From the NCBI GenBank assembly GCA_002343455.1, contig DDSR01000113.1, positions 4,666-27,618 on the forward strand: a stretch of DNA of 22,953 nt. Reading direction: 5' to 3'. The position numbers were made by a program, and so were the translations under genes. The stretch comes from Deltaproteobacteria bacterium UBA2385. GTDB taxonomy: Bacteria > Myxococcota_A > UBA796 > UBA2385. Positions 1 through 8,124 of the stretch are shown piece after piece (positions within the stretch are counted from its first letter, which is position 1; each line of letters begins with the position of its first letter). The notes below the pieces were generated by a model. It worked only from the letters and a program-made list of their open reading frames with translations, searched no databases and was not told where the DNA came from.

Positions 1-113
1 GTGTCGGTGTCGGTGTCCGAGTCGGTGTCCGTATCGGTGTCCGAGTCCGTATCGGTGTCCGAGTCCGAGTCGGTGTCGGTGTCGGTATCCGAGTCCGTGT
101 CGGTATCGGCGTC
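1..113 (-). repeat. Degenerate hexamer repeat coding (Asp-Thr/Ser)n
   Basis: Read on the minus strand, units of GACACC, GATACC, GATACG, GACTCG and GACACG alternate in frame to give Asp-Thr or Asp-Ser dipeptides. The tract continues past the window edge. Codons are mixed rather than identical, so it is an old or selected protein repeat rather than a fresh slippage tract. Because units are six bases, gain or loss of a unit keeps the frame and would only change linker length. Confidence 0.85.
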
Positions 114-200
114 GCCGTCTACACCGAGGGTGTCGTAGGGCGCGAGCCCGAAGCCGCACGCAGGCAGGGCGAGGAGCAGGCAGGGCAGGAAGGTGCGCAT
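1..200 (-). CDS. Partial lipoprotein with Asp-Thr/Asp-Ser repeat (5' end only)
   Basis: The gene reads leftwards from an ATG at 200 and leaves the window at base 1 without a stop, so only about 66 codons are visible. The start MRTFLPCLLLALPACGFG is a lipoprotein signal peptide with lipobox LPAC, so the mature protein probably starts at Cys15 and is lipid-anchored. After a short spacer (roughly FGLAPYDTLGVDGDA) the chain becomes an almost perfect alternation of Asp with Thr or Ser. Such acidic tracts are commonly seen as flexible stalks behind the lipid anchor in Myxococcota surface proteins. The functional domain lies outside the window, so no function can be given. It sits 44 bases downstream of the radical SAM gene and may be its own unit. 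A weak TTGCGC-18-TACCCT match (237 to 208, minus strand) would put transcription start almost at the ATG. Confidence 0.75.
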   Translation of the reverse strand, partial: MRTFLPCLLLALPACGFGLAPYDTLGVDGDADTDTDSDTDTDTDSDSDTDTDSDTDTDTDSDTDTD

Positions 201-244
201 TGTCCTTAGGGTAGCCCTAGAAGGCCCGGCAGCGCAAGCCGCGC

Positions 245-1765
245 TCAGCCGGGCAGGGGGGTCAGGCGCCCCGCGGGGATGAGGGCCTCGCCCTCCTTCT
301 CGCGCTCGGCCAGGAAGCCGAAGAGGCTGGCCGCGCTGCGGGCCTTGTGGAGCAGGTCGGCGGGGGTCCGAACGCGGCGGGCCTGCTTGAAGACCCCGGA
401 AGGCGAGAGGTACTGGGCAGAGTAGGCCAGCTTCAAGGCGAGGCGGAGCTCTCGCTGCGAGAGGTTGGGCAGGTTGATGATGACCTCCCGCGCGTTGTCG
501 GCGGGACGGAAGTCACCCTCGACGAACCAGCCGTTCTGGATGGCCTGGTCGTACATCTCGGTGCTGGGCGAAGGCAGGGCCACGCTGAAGTGGACGAAGC
601 GGGTTCCCAGCTTGCGTGACATCCGCCAGGAGTACAGCAGGGTCTTCCAGGTCTCGTTGGGGCTGGCGCCGATCAGCACGCTGATCTCGGGCTCGACGCC
701 GTTGTCGCGGCAGGTCTGCACCGCCTTGATGATGTCCCGGACGTGGATCTCCTTGACGCAGTCCTCGAGCAGGCCGTCGTCGAAGGTCTCGCTGCCCATG
801 TAGACCATCTGGCAGCCGGCGCGGGCCATGGCGCGGATCTGCTCGGGATCGTGCAGCATGTTCGCCCGTGCCAGGCAGATCCACTGCAGGCCCAGGTGCG
901 CGATGCCCTCGCAGATCTGGATGGTGCGCTTCTTGCCCCAGGTGAAGATGTTGTCGGCGATCTCGACGCTCTTGTAGCCCTGTGCGGCGATCTGGTGAAA
1001 CTCCTCGATGATCTGCTCGGGCGTCCGCTTTCGCAGGGGAGGCCGGTCCACATAGGTGGTCTGCAGCCGCTTGAACTCCAGCTCGATGGCCTGGTCGACG
1101 GCGTTGGTGCAGCAGAAGGTGCAGCGAAAGCCGCAGCCGCGGCTGACCGCCATGGTCGTGACCGGGTTGCGCTCAAGCCGGTTGGCCCGGTAGCTGCCGA
1201 GCAGCAGGCTACGGTCCGGCAGCGGCAGGGAGGGCACATCCAGCAGGGCCCGAAAGCCGCCTCGCAGACAGCGCTCGTCCTCGTCGAACCAGGCCAGGCC
1301 GTCGATCCCGGCGGGGGAGCGGCCGGCCTGCCAGGCGGCGGCGAGGTCTCGCAGGGTGTGCTCGGGCTCGCCGAGCAGGCTGAAGCTGTGCGCGCCGACG
1401 CGCAGCTCCTCCGGGCGCCAGGTCGCTCCGGCGCCCATGAAGACGATCTTCAGCTGCGGGTTGGCCGCGTGCATCCGCCGCGCCGCCTCAAGGTCCTCGA
1501 CCGCCGAGAGGTAGGTGGTCCAGAAGAGCACGACCTCCCAGGGCTGGCCGACAGCCTCGCGAATGAACCCCGCCTCGTCGATGCCTTCGGCCGGGCAGTC
1601 CATCAGCCGGACGTTCCAGCCGAGGGCATCCCGGGCGTAGGTCGCGGCCTGGAGGAAGTGGATCGCCGGCTTGTAGTCGAAGCCGTAGTTGCAGCCGTAG
1701 ACCCGGTCGATCGGCAGCCCCCGCGCGTTGAAGGTTGGGGGGGGGATCAAGAAGAGCGCGCGCAT
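245..1765 (-). CDS. B12-binding-domain radical SAM protein
   Basis: About 506 residues from the ATG at 1765. The first ~150 residues resemble a B12-binding Rossmann-like domain (MRALFLIPPP start, later VVLFWTTYL and IVFMGAGA). A radical SAM core follows with the CxxxCxxC iron-sulphur motif at Cys211, Cys215 and Cys218, in SRGCGFRCTFC, and continues through VYMGSETFDDG. No DxHxxG cobalamin motif is visible, which is common in class B methylases of this family. Known relatives methylate unactivated carbons or rearrange lipids and sugars. Here the substrate is unknown; a sugar or polyprenyl intermediate of the polysaccharide is inferred from position. It is last of the tight operon, 16 bases after the glycosyltransferase stop. 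An in-frame ATG at 1807 would overlap that gene by 26 bases; 1765 is preferred because MRALFLIPPP is the usual start of the family. Confidence 0.85.
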   Translation of the reverse strand: MRALFLIPPPTFNARGLPIDRVYGCNYGFDYKPAIHFLQAATYARDALGWNVRLMDCPAEGIDEAGFIREAVGQPWEVVLFWTTYLSAVEDLEAARRMHAANPQLKIVFMGAGATWRPEELRVGAHSFSLLGEPEHTLRDLAAAWQAGRSPAGIDGLAWFDEDERCLRGGFRALLDVPSLPLPDRSLLLGSYRANRLERNPVTTMAVSRGCGFRCTFCCTNAVDQAIELEFKRLQTTYVDRPPLRKRTPEQIIEEFHQIAAQGYKSVEIADNIFTWGKKRTIQICEGIAHLGLQWICLARANMLHDPEQIRAMARAGCQMVYMGSETFDDGLLEDCVKEIHVRDIIKAVQTCRDNGVEPEISVLIGASPNETWKTLLYSWRMSRKLGTRFVHFSVALPSPSTEMYDQAIQNGWFVEGDFRPADNAREVIINLPNLSQRELRLALKLAYSAQYLSPSGVFKQARRVRTPADLLHKARSAASLFGFLAEREKEGEALIPAGRLTPLPG

Positions 1766-1781
1766 GGGTAGGGTCCCGGGT

Positions 1782-3011
1782 TCACCGGCGACTAGCCCGA
1801 AGCGCACGCACCTGGAAGTAGTGAGCTTCGACGGCTTGCAGGTGGGACAATGGAGCCAGGCGCTCGCGCACCCGCCGCTGTCCGGCCTGCCCCAGGCGGG
1901 ATGCGCGGCCCGGCTCCTGCAACAAGCCGCGGACCGCCTCGGCGAGGGCCTGGGCCTGGCCGGGGGGGACCAGCAACCCGTCGACCTCGTGGTCGATCAT
2001 CTCGGGCATCCCGCCGATCGCGCTGGCGACCACCGGTCGGCCGGCGGCCTGCGCCTCGGTCACGGCGTAGGGGAAGTTCTCGGGCCAGATCGAGGGCACC
2101 GCCGCCAGTCGCACCTCGCCCAGCAGGCTGGCGATCTCCTCCTGCGGCCGATGGCCCAGGAAGCGGACCCAGGGCATTCCGCGCGCCTTCTGCTCCAGGC
2201 GCCCGCGCCAGGGCCCGTCCCCGCAGATCCACAGCGGGTGCTCGGGGAGCTGGCGCGCGGCCTCGATGGCGATGTGGACGCCCTTCTCTTCGGTCAGGCG
2301 GCCCGCCACCAGCCAGCCCGCGCCGGGGGTGAGGGGCTCGGGGCCAGGGGGCGCCTCGACGAAGTTGGGCAGGTGTTCGATCCGGTCGTGGGGGACGCCG
2401 AAGCGGACCATGGTGTCGGCCAGGGCCTTGCTGGGGCACAAGAAGCGGTCGACCAGCCGCCAGATCCCGGCCAGGTGGTGGACGGACTTCTCGACGGCGA
2501 CGGCGACGCTGGGCAGGAGCTCGCCCCACTTGCAGCGGTGGCGGACGGCCTCGCTGTAGCGGTGGCCGAGGCAGCGCTCGCAGGGGGCGCCCTGGGTGAA
2601 GAGCAGCCCCGACGGGCAGACGAGCTCGTAGTCGTGGAGGGTCCACAGCACGGCCGCGCCGGTGCGGCGCAGGGGCGGCAGGATCGAGGGGGTCAGGTGC
2701 CGGTGCAGGTGCTGGACGTGCACGACCTCGGGGGCGAGATCGCGGGCGAGGCCTCGGGCGGAGAGGGCCGCCTCTGGCGACCAGACGCAGGAGGCGGCGA
2801 CCGCGAGGCGATCGCCCGACCGGCGCTGGCGGTGGAGGTCGATCCAGCGGGGGAAGCGCACCTCCCAGGTGGCGGGCTCGTTGTCGGGGTGGCGGGTGGC
2901 CAGGGGGCTGACCTCGTGCCCGCGTGCCTGCAGTCCGCGGGTCAGGGCGCGGGTGTAGGTCGTGTCTCCGCCCCGGGCGTGGTGGAAGCTGTGGACCATC
3001 AGGATGCGCAT
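1782..3011 (-). CDS. GT4-family glycosyltransferase
   Basis: 409 residues, normal for a GT-B-fold family 4 enzyme. The N-terminal acceptor domain begins MRILMVHSFHHARGGDTTYT, the usual strand plus glycine-rich loop. The C-terminal donor-nucleotide domain has AGRLTEEKGV, ICGDGP and the retaining-enzyme E-x7-E motif in ENFPYAVTEA, followed by GRPVVAS and GLLVPPG. It should transfer a sugar from a nucleotide donor to a lipid-linked intermediate on the cytoplasmic face; donor and acceptor cannot be read from sequence. A four-cysteine group (Cys132, 144, 147 and 160) in the N-terminal half looks like a metal-binding insert. The start ATG overlaps the stop of the upstream ligase/polymerase gene by one base (TGATG), indicating coupled translation. 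It is the only dedicated glycosyltransferase visible in the operon. Confidence 0.92.
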   Translation of the reverse strand: MRILMVHSFHHARGGDTTYTRALTRGLQARGHEVSPLATRHPDNEPATWEVRFPRWIDLHRQRRSGDRLAVAASCVWSPEAALSARGLARDLAPEVVHVQHLHRHLTPSILPPLRRTGAAVLWTLHDYELVCPSGLLFTQGAPCERCLGHRYSEAVRHRCKWGELLPSVAVAVEKSVHHLAGIWRLVDRFLCPSKALADTMVRFGVPHDRIEHLPNFVEAPPGPEPLTPGAGWLVAGRLTEEKGVHIAIEAARQLPEHPLWICGDGPWRGRLEQKARGMPWVRFLGHRPQEEIASLLGEVRLAAVPSIWPENFPYAVTEAQAAGRPVVASAIGGMPEMIDHEVDGLLVPPGQAQALAEAVRGLLQEPGRASRLGQAGQRRVRERLAPLSHLQAVEAHYFQVRALRASRR

Positions 3012-4309
3012 CAGGACTCCTCGGTCCGCGTCCAGGCCAGGCCCCAGCAGGTCGCCAGCGGCAGCCAGTGGGTCGCGTTGAACAGCTCGGTTGAGAGCAG
3101 GAGCTGGCCGTGCAGCACGACGAAGGTCGCCAGGCAGGCGTAGGTGGGCAGGTCGATCGGCGCGGCGGGACCCGTCTTGTCCTGTGAAGCGCTCCAGCGC
3201 CCGCGCAGCGCGCGGCCGGCGCCAGCGACAAAGAGCAGCAGCCCGCCCAGGCCGAGCAGCCCGGTCTCTCCGGCCACCTTCTGCAGGGCTCCGTGGGCTT
3301 CGACGCCGTTGATCCGGAAGTGGGGGGAGGTGACCATCTCCACCCGGGTGCTCATCCCGATGCCCGCCCCGACCAGCGGGTGGGCCTTCGCCATCGTGAG
3401 GGCCCGCTCGTTGAGGGAGTGGCGAGAGCGGGCGGCGTCGAGCATGGTCCGGGAGCCCAGGAGCACCGGGGCGTAGTAGGCCAGGGCGAGGCCGAGGATC
3501 AGCGCCGGGGCGATCAGCCGGGGGCGCCAGGCGAGGGGTCGGGCGAGGGGGAGGGCCAGGGCGAGGCTGAGGCCGACCCCAAGGATGGCCGTCTTGGAGG
3601 CGCTGGCCAGCACGGCCGCCAGGCTCAGGGCGGTGACGGCCCGAGCCAGGCCCGTCGGGGACCTTTCGGTGGGGCCCCAGCGGGGGCCTCGGGCCCAGTG
3701 CAGGAGCAGCGGGGTCCAGCCAGCCAGGCAGACCGCGATGGTCTTGTGGTTGGGGGTGAGGCCGTCGAGCGAGTGGAACCAGAGCCCGTCGCCCGCGACG
3801 AAGCGTCCGACGCTGGTGGCGAGCGAGACGAGGGCGGCGAGGCCGATGCCGGCCAGGGCGGCCCTGCGCACCCGGTCGCCGGGCCCCAGCGCCTGCACCA
3901 CCCAGGCCAGCCCGAGGCCGTAGGCGAGCCAGGCGAAGAGGGGCTTCCGAGCCAGCTCGTGCAGGCCGGCGGTGGGCTCGGGGTGGTTGGTGAGGGAGAC
4001 CAGCGCCGCCAGCAGCAGCAGGCCCCAGCCGGGCGCGCCGATGAGCGGGGGAGGGGTGGCGACGTCGGCCCGCCCGCGCTGCAGCAGGGAGCGGGCGAGG
4101 ACCAGGGGGAGCAAGACCAGGGCGGCCAGGTCGACCAGGGGCGCGTCGGCATGCCAGGTGCGGCCGCCGGGCAGGGGGAGATCCACGGCGAGGCCCAGCT
4201 CGACGTAGGGATGGCTGAGCACGGCCACCCAGAGCCCGAGGTGGAGCAGCAGGTCGATCCCACGAATGGCGAGGGGCGGCGGCGACGTCGTGGCGGGGAG
4301 GGCGGGCAC
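3011..4309 (-). CDS. O-antigen ligase/polymerase-type membrane protein (Wzy/WaaL family)
   Basis: 432 residues, mostly hydrophobic, with about ten to twelve predicted membrane segments by eye. A central TPNHKTIAV stretch and a large polar loop (about residues 295-345: RSRHSLNERALTMAKAHPLVG, then GVEAHGALQKVAGETGLLG) match the Wzy_C-type signature, where loop Arg and His residues handle the undecaprenyl-linked sugar. Ligases and polymerases share this fold and cannot be separated by sequence. Being alone in an export operon with Wza and Wzc-like proteins, polymerase is the better guess. The start is GTG at 4309, ten bases after the flippase stop; no strong ribosome-binding site is visible, so the exact start is uncertain. 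The stop overlaps the next gene by one base. Confidence 0.87.
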   Translation of the reverse strand: MPALPATTSPPPLAIRGIDLLLHLGLWVAVLSHPYVELGLAVDLPLPGGRTWHADAPLVDLAALVLLPLVLARSLLQRGRADVATPPPLIGAPGWGLLLLAALVSLTNHPEPTAGLHELARKPLFAWLAYGLGLAWVVQALGPGDRVRRAALAGIGLAALVSLATSVGRFVAGDGLWFHSLDGLTPNHKTIAVCLAGWTPLLLHWARGPRWGPTERSPTGLARAVTALSLAAVLASASKTAILGVGLSLALALPLARPLAWRPRLIAPALILGLALAYYAPVLLGSRTMLDAARSRHSLNERALTMAKAHPLVGAGIGMSTRVEMVTSPHFRINGVEAHGALQKVAGETGLLGLGGLLLFVAGAGRALRGRWSASQDKTGPAAPIDLPTYACLATFVVLHGQLLLSTELFNATHWLPLATCWGLAWTRTEES

Positions 4310-4319
4310 GTCGCGGGCC

Positions 4320-5840
4320 TTAGCCTGCCGCGGCCGCGCGCTGCCGGAAGAGGGCCAGCCCCGCCAGGCCCAGGCAGGGGACGGCCGCCAGCCAGAGCAC
4401 GGGGTCGAGCAGGGAGGCCGGCGGGCCGACGCTCAGCTCGACGAAGGCGGCGATGAGGATCGAGGCGAAGGCGACGCCGCTGGCGAACTGCCGGTCGCGG
4501 CGCTCGGGGGGGCCCTCGGCTCCCCAGGCCCGCCACAGGGCCCACAGGTAGGCCGCGGGGACCAGGGTCATGGTCAGGCTGGTCGCCAGGGCGAGGCCCT
4601 CCAGGCCCAGGGGACCGATCAGGGCCGCGTTGAGCAGGGTGTTGGAGACGATGCTGACCACGCCCAGAGCCAGGACGAGGCGCAGGTTGCGCTCGACGAT
4701 GTGGGCGCGCACCGCCAGGATGCCCAGCAGGTTGGGCAGGACGCCGGGCAGGTACCAGGCCAGCAAGGTGGAGGTGTGGAGCGTGTCGCTGTGGCCGAAC
4801 GCCCCTCGCTCGAAGAGGAGCTGGACCAGGACCTGGCGGCCGATGAACATGCCAGCCAGGACCGGAGAGGCCAGGGCCACCACCCAGCTCAGCGAGCGTC
4901 GAACGCTGGCCCGGGCGGCGGCGACCTCGCCCTGGGCGAACAGGCGGGCCCAGGTCGCGAAGGCGACCATCAGCAGGGTGCTCTCCAGCAAGGTCTGGGG
5001 GATCACCCGGGCGCGATCGGCGTACTCCAGGGTCGCCACCGAGCCCGGCTCCAAGCTGGCCGCGAAGGCCTTGTCGATGACCAGGTTCAGCGCGACCAGG
5101 ACCTCGCCGCCCAGGATCGGCGCCAGATCCCGGGCGACGGCGAGGACCGCGGGATCCAGGCGCAAGCTCGGCCGGGGCAGCAGGCCCTGGCGGACGTAGA
5201 GCACCGCCCCCCAGAAGAAGAGCTGTGCCAGCTCGCCGCTGACGAGGCCCAAGGGCAGGGCCATCGGCCCGAGGGGGGTCAGCGCCAGCCAGGTCGCCAG
5301 GATGACGACGCTGGCGCGCAGGATGGGGGTCAGGGCCACCGCGGTGAAGTGGGCGTGGACCTCGCAGGCCACCCGGAGAACCGCGGCGCAGGTCGTGAGG
5401 ACCATGAAGGGGAGCAGGCCCCACAAGAAGCGCAGGGCCAGGGAGGCCGTCTCGGGCGTGAAGTCGGTGAGGTGGTCGAGGAGGGGGGGCGCGGCGAGGC
5501 AGATCAGCAGACCAAAGGCCGTCGAGCCCAGGGCGGCCTGCGCGAGGAGGCCGCCGAGGACCACGGGCAGGTCGGCCCGACGCTCGCGGGAGACCCGCGC
5601 CAGCACCGGAGTGATGGCGGTCCCCAGGCTGGTGCTGGCGAGGACCAGGGCGAAGGTCGGGAAGGCCAGCGCCCAGAACCAGGCGTCGGTGATCTCGCCG
5701 ACGCCGAACCAGAGGGCCACCAGGGCGGGGACGACGAAGGCCGCGCCTCGGGCCACCAGGGCGACCGGCACGAGCAGCAGCGAGGTCAGGCCGACCGACG
5801 TTCTGGCTGGGGGACAACCGCTTCCGGGGTCGTCGGTCAA
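4320..5840 (-). CDS. MurJ/MviN-type lipid-linked oligosaccharide flippase
   Basis: About 506 residues with roughly 14 hydrophobic segments. The family pattern is clear: LVARGAAFVVPALVALWFGV, then EITDAWFWALAFPTF (the xTDAFxxAxxxP signature of MviN/MurJ), then SLGTAITPVLAR. These proteins move undecaprenyl-linked precursors across the inner membrane. Inside an exopolysaccharide operon it probably plays the Wzx role rather than the cell-wall role. The chosen start is TTG at 5840, whose last two bases begin the TGA stop of the upstream sugar transferase (TTGA junction), with AAGGGGCGGGG just upstream as ribosome-binding sequence. An in-frame ATG at 5903 would add 21 residues unlike the family, overlapping the upstream gene by 67 bases. 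Ten bases separate its stop from the ligase/polymerase gene. Confidence 0.87.
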   Translation of the reverse strand: MTDDPGSGCPPARTSVGLTSLLLVPVALVARGAAFVVPALVALWFGVGEITDAWFWALAFPTFALVLASTSLGTAITPVLARVSRERRADLPVVLGGLLAQAALGSTAFGLLICLAAPPLLDHLTDFTPETASLALRFLWGLLPFMVLTTCAAVLRVACEVHAHFTAVALTPILRASVVILATWLALTPLGPMALPLGLVSGELAQLFFWGAVLYVRQGLLPRPSLRLDPAVLAVARDLAPILGGEVLVALNLVIDKAFAASLEPGSVATLEYADRARVIPQTLLESTLLMVAFATWARLFAQGEVAAARASVRRSLSWVVALASPVLAGMFIGRQVLVQLLFERGAFGHSDTLHTSTLLAWYLPGVLPNLLGILAVRAHIVERNLRLVLALGVVSIVSNTLLNAALIGPLGLEGLALATSLTMTLVPAAYLWALWRAWGAEGPPERRDRQFASGVAFASILIAAFVELSVGPPASLLDPVLWLAAVPCLGLAGLALFRQRAAAAG

Positions 5841-7285
5841 CGGGCCCCCCGCCCCTTGAGCACCGCGGGAGCCGTCTTCAGCAGGATGAGGATGTCCAAC
5901 CACAACGACCAGTTCTGCACGTATGAGATGTCGTGGTTGACCATGGCGTCGAAGCCAAGGTCGCTGCGGCCGGAGACCTGCCAGGAGCCGGTGATCCCAG
6001 GCTTGACCTTCTGGCGGAGCTCCATCCAGTAGGCGACCTCGGGATCGCTCTCGGCGCCTACGAGGTCCTTGATCGGCAGCGGTCGCGGACCGACCAGGTT
6101 CATGTCGCCTCGCACCACGTTCCAGATCTGGGGCAGCTCGTCGATGGAGTACTTGCGGATGAAGTGCCCGAAGGGGGTGATGCGCGGGTCGTTCTTCATC
6201 TTGAAGAGCACGCCGTCGGCCTCGTTCGCGCCGGAGAGCTGATCCCGCAGCGCTTCGGCGTTGACCACCATCGAGCGGAACTTGAAGAAGGGGAAGACCC
6301 GGCCGCCGCGGCCGACCCGCTTCTGGGTGAAGAAGACGGGGCCGCCGTCCTGGAGCTTGATGATGGCCGCCACGATCCCCAGGAAGGGCAGGATCATCAT
6401 CCCGCCGATGGCCACCAGCACCAGGTCCAGGGCGCGCTTGAGCTGCTCGGCCACGGTCGGGTAGGCGAGGTTGGTGAGGTCGATCAGCTCGAGGTCACCC
6501 AGGCGGGCGAGGTCGATTCGCGGCGAGGCGATGCCCCAGGTGAACGGCATCTGCAAGAGCCGGAGGCCCATGTGGTTGGCCCGGGTCGCCAGCAGCAGGC
6601 CTTCTTGCCGGGTCACGCGGCGGGTGGCCAGCACCAGGGCCTGGATGTCGTGGGTGTTGACGATGGACTGGATGTCCTCGACCTGGCCGAGGATGTCGGT
6701 GGGCCTGAGCTCGGTGGGCTGGCTCTCGTCCTCGGGCAGCACGAAGCCCGCGACCTGAAGGCCTCGGCCCCGCATCGCCCGAATGCGCGTGGCCATGCTG
6801 GTCGCCTCGGGCCCGACCCCGATGATCGCCACCCGCTGCTGGGTGATGGGCTTGGGGACGTAGGCGTTGAGGCGGAAGAAGGCGAGCCGCAGCAGACCCA
6901 GGAGCAGCGCGGTCATGCTGATGTTTGCGAGGATCAGCGTCCGGCTGTAGGTCCGGTCGGGGAGCAGGAACTGCATCACCAGGACGACCACGACGACCAC
7001 CGTGGCGGCCCGGGTGATGCCGTTGGCGACCTGCGCCGAGCTGGTCATGCGATCGGGGTCGAAGAGCCCGACCTGGCGCATGCTGATCAGCCAGACCACG
7101 GCCAGCGCCAGCCCGCTGGGCATAAACGGGTTGGGCATCAGCAGGTCGAACCAGCGGAAGTGGAGCACCAGCTCGAGGTGGGGCTTGCTCCAGATCCACA
7201 GCTCGTGGCTGAGCACCAACCCCAGGAAGAGCGCGATCAGGTCCAGTCCGAGGACCAGCGCCTTCAGCAAGCCCACCCGCGCCAA
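5837..7285 (-). CDS. Undecaprenyl-phosphate sugar-1-phosphate transferase (initiating enzyme)
   Basis: 482 residues, the usual length of WbaP/WcaJ-type initiators. The N-terminal third holds several membrane helices. A Rossmann-like CoA_binding_3 domain follows (VAIIGVGPEATSMATRIRAM). From about residue 282 the bacterial sugar transferase domain runs through KRALDLVLV, QKRVGRGGRVFPFFKFRSM, the catalytic SIDELPQIWNVVRGDMNLVG (near residue 380) with its Asp-Glu pair, VGPRP, and KPGITGSWQVSGRSDL. It attaches the first sugar phosphate to undecaprenyl phosphate at the inner membrane, starting each repeat unit. The start is TTG at 7285, with GGAG six bases upstream inside the end of the export gene; only three bases separate the two genes. 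The identity of the first sugar cannot be read here. Confidence 0.94.
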   Translation of the reverse strand: MARVGLLKALVLGLDLIALFLGLVLSHELWIWSKPHLELVLHFRWFDLLMPNPFMPSGLALAVVWLISMRQVGLFDPDRMTSSAQVANGITRAATVVVVVVLVMQFLLPDRTYSRTLILANISMTALLLGLLRLAFFRLNAYVPKPITQQRVAIIGVGPEATSMATRIRAMRGRGLQVAGFVLPEDESQPTELRPTDILGQVEDIQSIVNTHDIQALVLATRRVTRQEGLLLATRANHMGLRLLQMPFTWGIASPRIDLARLGDLELIDLTNLAYPTVAEQLKRALDLVLVAIGGMMILPFLGIVAAIIKLQDGGPVFFTQKRVGRGGRVFPFFKFRSMVVNAEALRDQLSGANEADGVLFKMKNDPRITPFGHFIRKYSIDELPQIWNVVRGDMNLVGPRPLPIKDLVGAESDPEVAYWMELRQKVKPGITGSWQVSGRSDLGFDAMVNHDISYVQNWSLWLDILILLKTAPAVLKGRGAR

Positions 7286-7288
7286 GGG

Positions 7289-8023
7289 CTACTCCAGGAC
7301 GGCGGTGCCCTGAGCCCCGCCGGAGAGGGCATTTCGATAGACCGCGGAGCCGGCGACGAAGGGCGCCAGGACGCTGGAGACGTCCTTGAAGAAGCGCGCG
7401 GCGTTGGTGATGGTGCGGGTCGGGACGACCACGATGTCGCCCCGCTGGAGCATCACGAGCTGGTCACCTGCGCCCTCGCTGAAGATGCTGTCGACGTCCA
7501 CGGTGTAGAGCTCGGGCCCCTCGGTCCCGCCGCGGACCAGCAGCACGTTGTTGGTGCGCGCGTACTGGTTGATCCCGCCGGCCAGGGTCAAGGCCTCGAC
7601 GACGCTCATCTCGCCGGTGAGCTGGAGCACCGATGGTCGGGTGACCTCGCCGACGATGATCACCTTCTGGTTCTGCAGCTCGACGATGTTCACGGCCACC
7701 TGGGGGTCCGTGTAGTACTCGCGGATGGCCGAGGTCAGCAGCTCGCGCACCTGGGAGTAGGTCTTGCCCGAGACGTCGAGGGTGCCGATCAACGGGAAGC
7801 TGATCGTCCCGTCCGGCGCGACCGTCACGTCCATGGAGAGGTCGTCGTGGCGCCAGACCTTGATGGAGATCTTGTCGCCCGGTCCGATCTGGAACTGCTC
7901 GACGGTCGGCACCTGGCGAGCGGACAGCTCGGCGTCCGCGATGTTGGTCGCGGCCCCCTGTCGTGATGCGCAGGCGAGAAGTCCAACCAGGAGAAGGGTG
8001 GCTGAGGCCATTCGGTGATCCAC
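7289..8023 (-). CDS. wza: Wza-type polysaccharide export lipoprotein
   Basis: 244 residues. A lipoprotein signal with lipobox GLLACAS precedes a Poly_export domain (FQIGPGDKISIKVWRHDD, then VAPDGTISFPLIGTLDVSGKT, then AVNIVELQNQKVIIVGEV) and one SLBB-like domain (GEVTRPSVLQLTGEMSVVEA through GDIVVVPTRTI). It should form the periplasmic and outer-membrane channel for the polymer. It is shorter than E. coli Wza (about 380 residues) because only one SLBB-like unit is present. A hydrophobic C-terminal stretch (FFKDVSSVLAPFVAGSAVY) could be the membrane-spanning helix. The start is GTG at 8023, or ATG at 8011 (MASATLLLVGLLAC); the longer form supplies the basic residue expected in a signal peptide. 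It is the first gene of the leftward operon and diverges from the Wzc-like gene. Confidence 0.9.
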   Translation of the reverse strand: MDHRMASATLLLVGLLACASRQGAATNIADAELSARQVPTVEQFQIGPGDKISIKVWRHDDLSMDVTVAPDGTISFPLIGTLDVSGKTYSQVRELLTSAIREYYTDPQVAVNIVELQNQKVIIVGEVTRPSVLQLTGEMSVVEALTLAGGINQYARTNNVLLVRGGTEGPELYTVDVDSIFSEGAGDQLVMLQRGDIVVVPTRTITNAARFFKDVSSVLAPFVAGSAVYRNALSGGAQGTAVLE

Positions 8024-8094
8024 GGTGCGCGAGGGGCCGACCCGTTGAGGGTCACGCGGCGCCCGTCTATCGTGTTGTTGTCAGGCGGGCATGG

Positions 8095-8124
8095 TTGCGT
8101 GTTGCCGTCGACCGCGGGTATAGG
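8095..8124 (+). promoter_or_regulatory. Candidate promoter for the Wzc-like operon
   Basis: TTGCGT (8095-8100), an 18-base spacer and TATAGG (8119-8124) lie in the 164-base divergent gap, 63 bases before the Wzc-like start. The match is moderate. No comparably good pair was found for the leftward operon. The rest of the gap holds no gene. Confidence 0.35.

Noticed and set aside
1..120. CRISPR-like or satellite array
   Set aside because: The six-base units have no spacers and translate in frame to an acidic linker behind a lipobox.
201..224. TAGGG-TAG-CCCTA inverted repeat as terminator
   Set aside because: The stem is five bases without a T tract and overlaps the likely start region of the small lipoprotein gene.
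5933..7966. A 677-codon plus-strand frame across the sugar transferase and Wza genes
   Set aside because: The minus-strand products match known families throughout, and the plus frame has only low-complexity His/Asp/Gly-rich composition.
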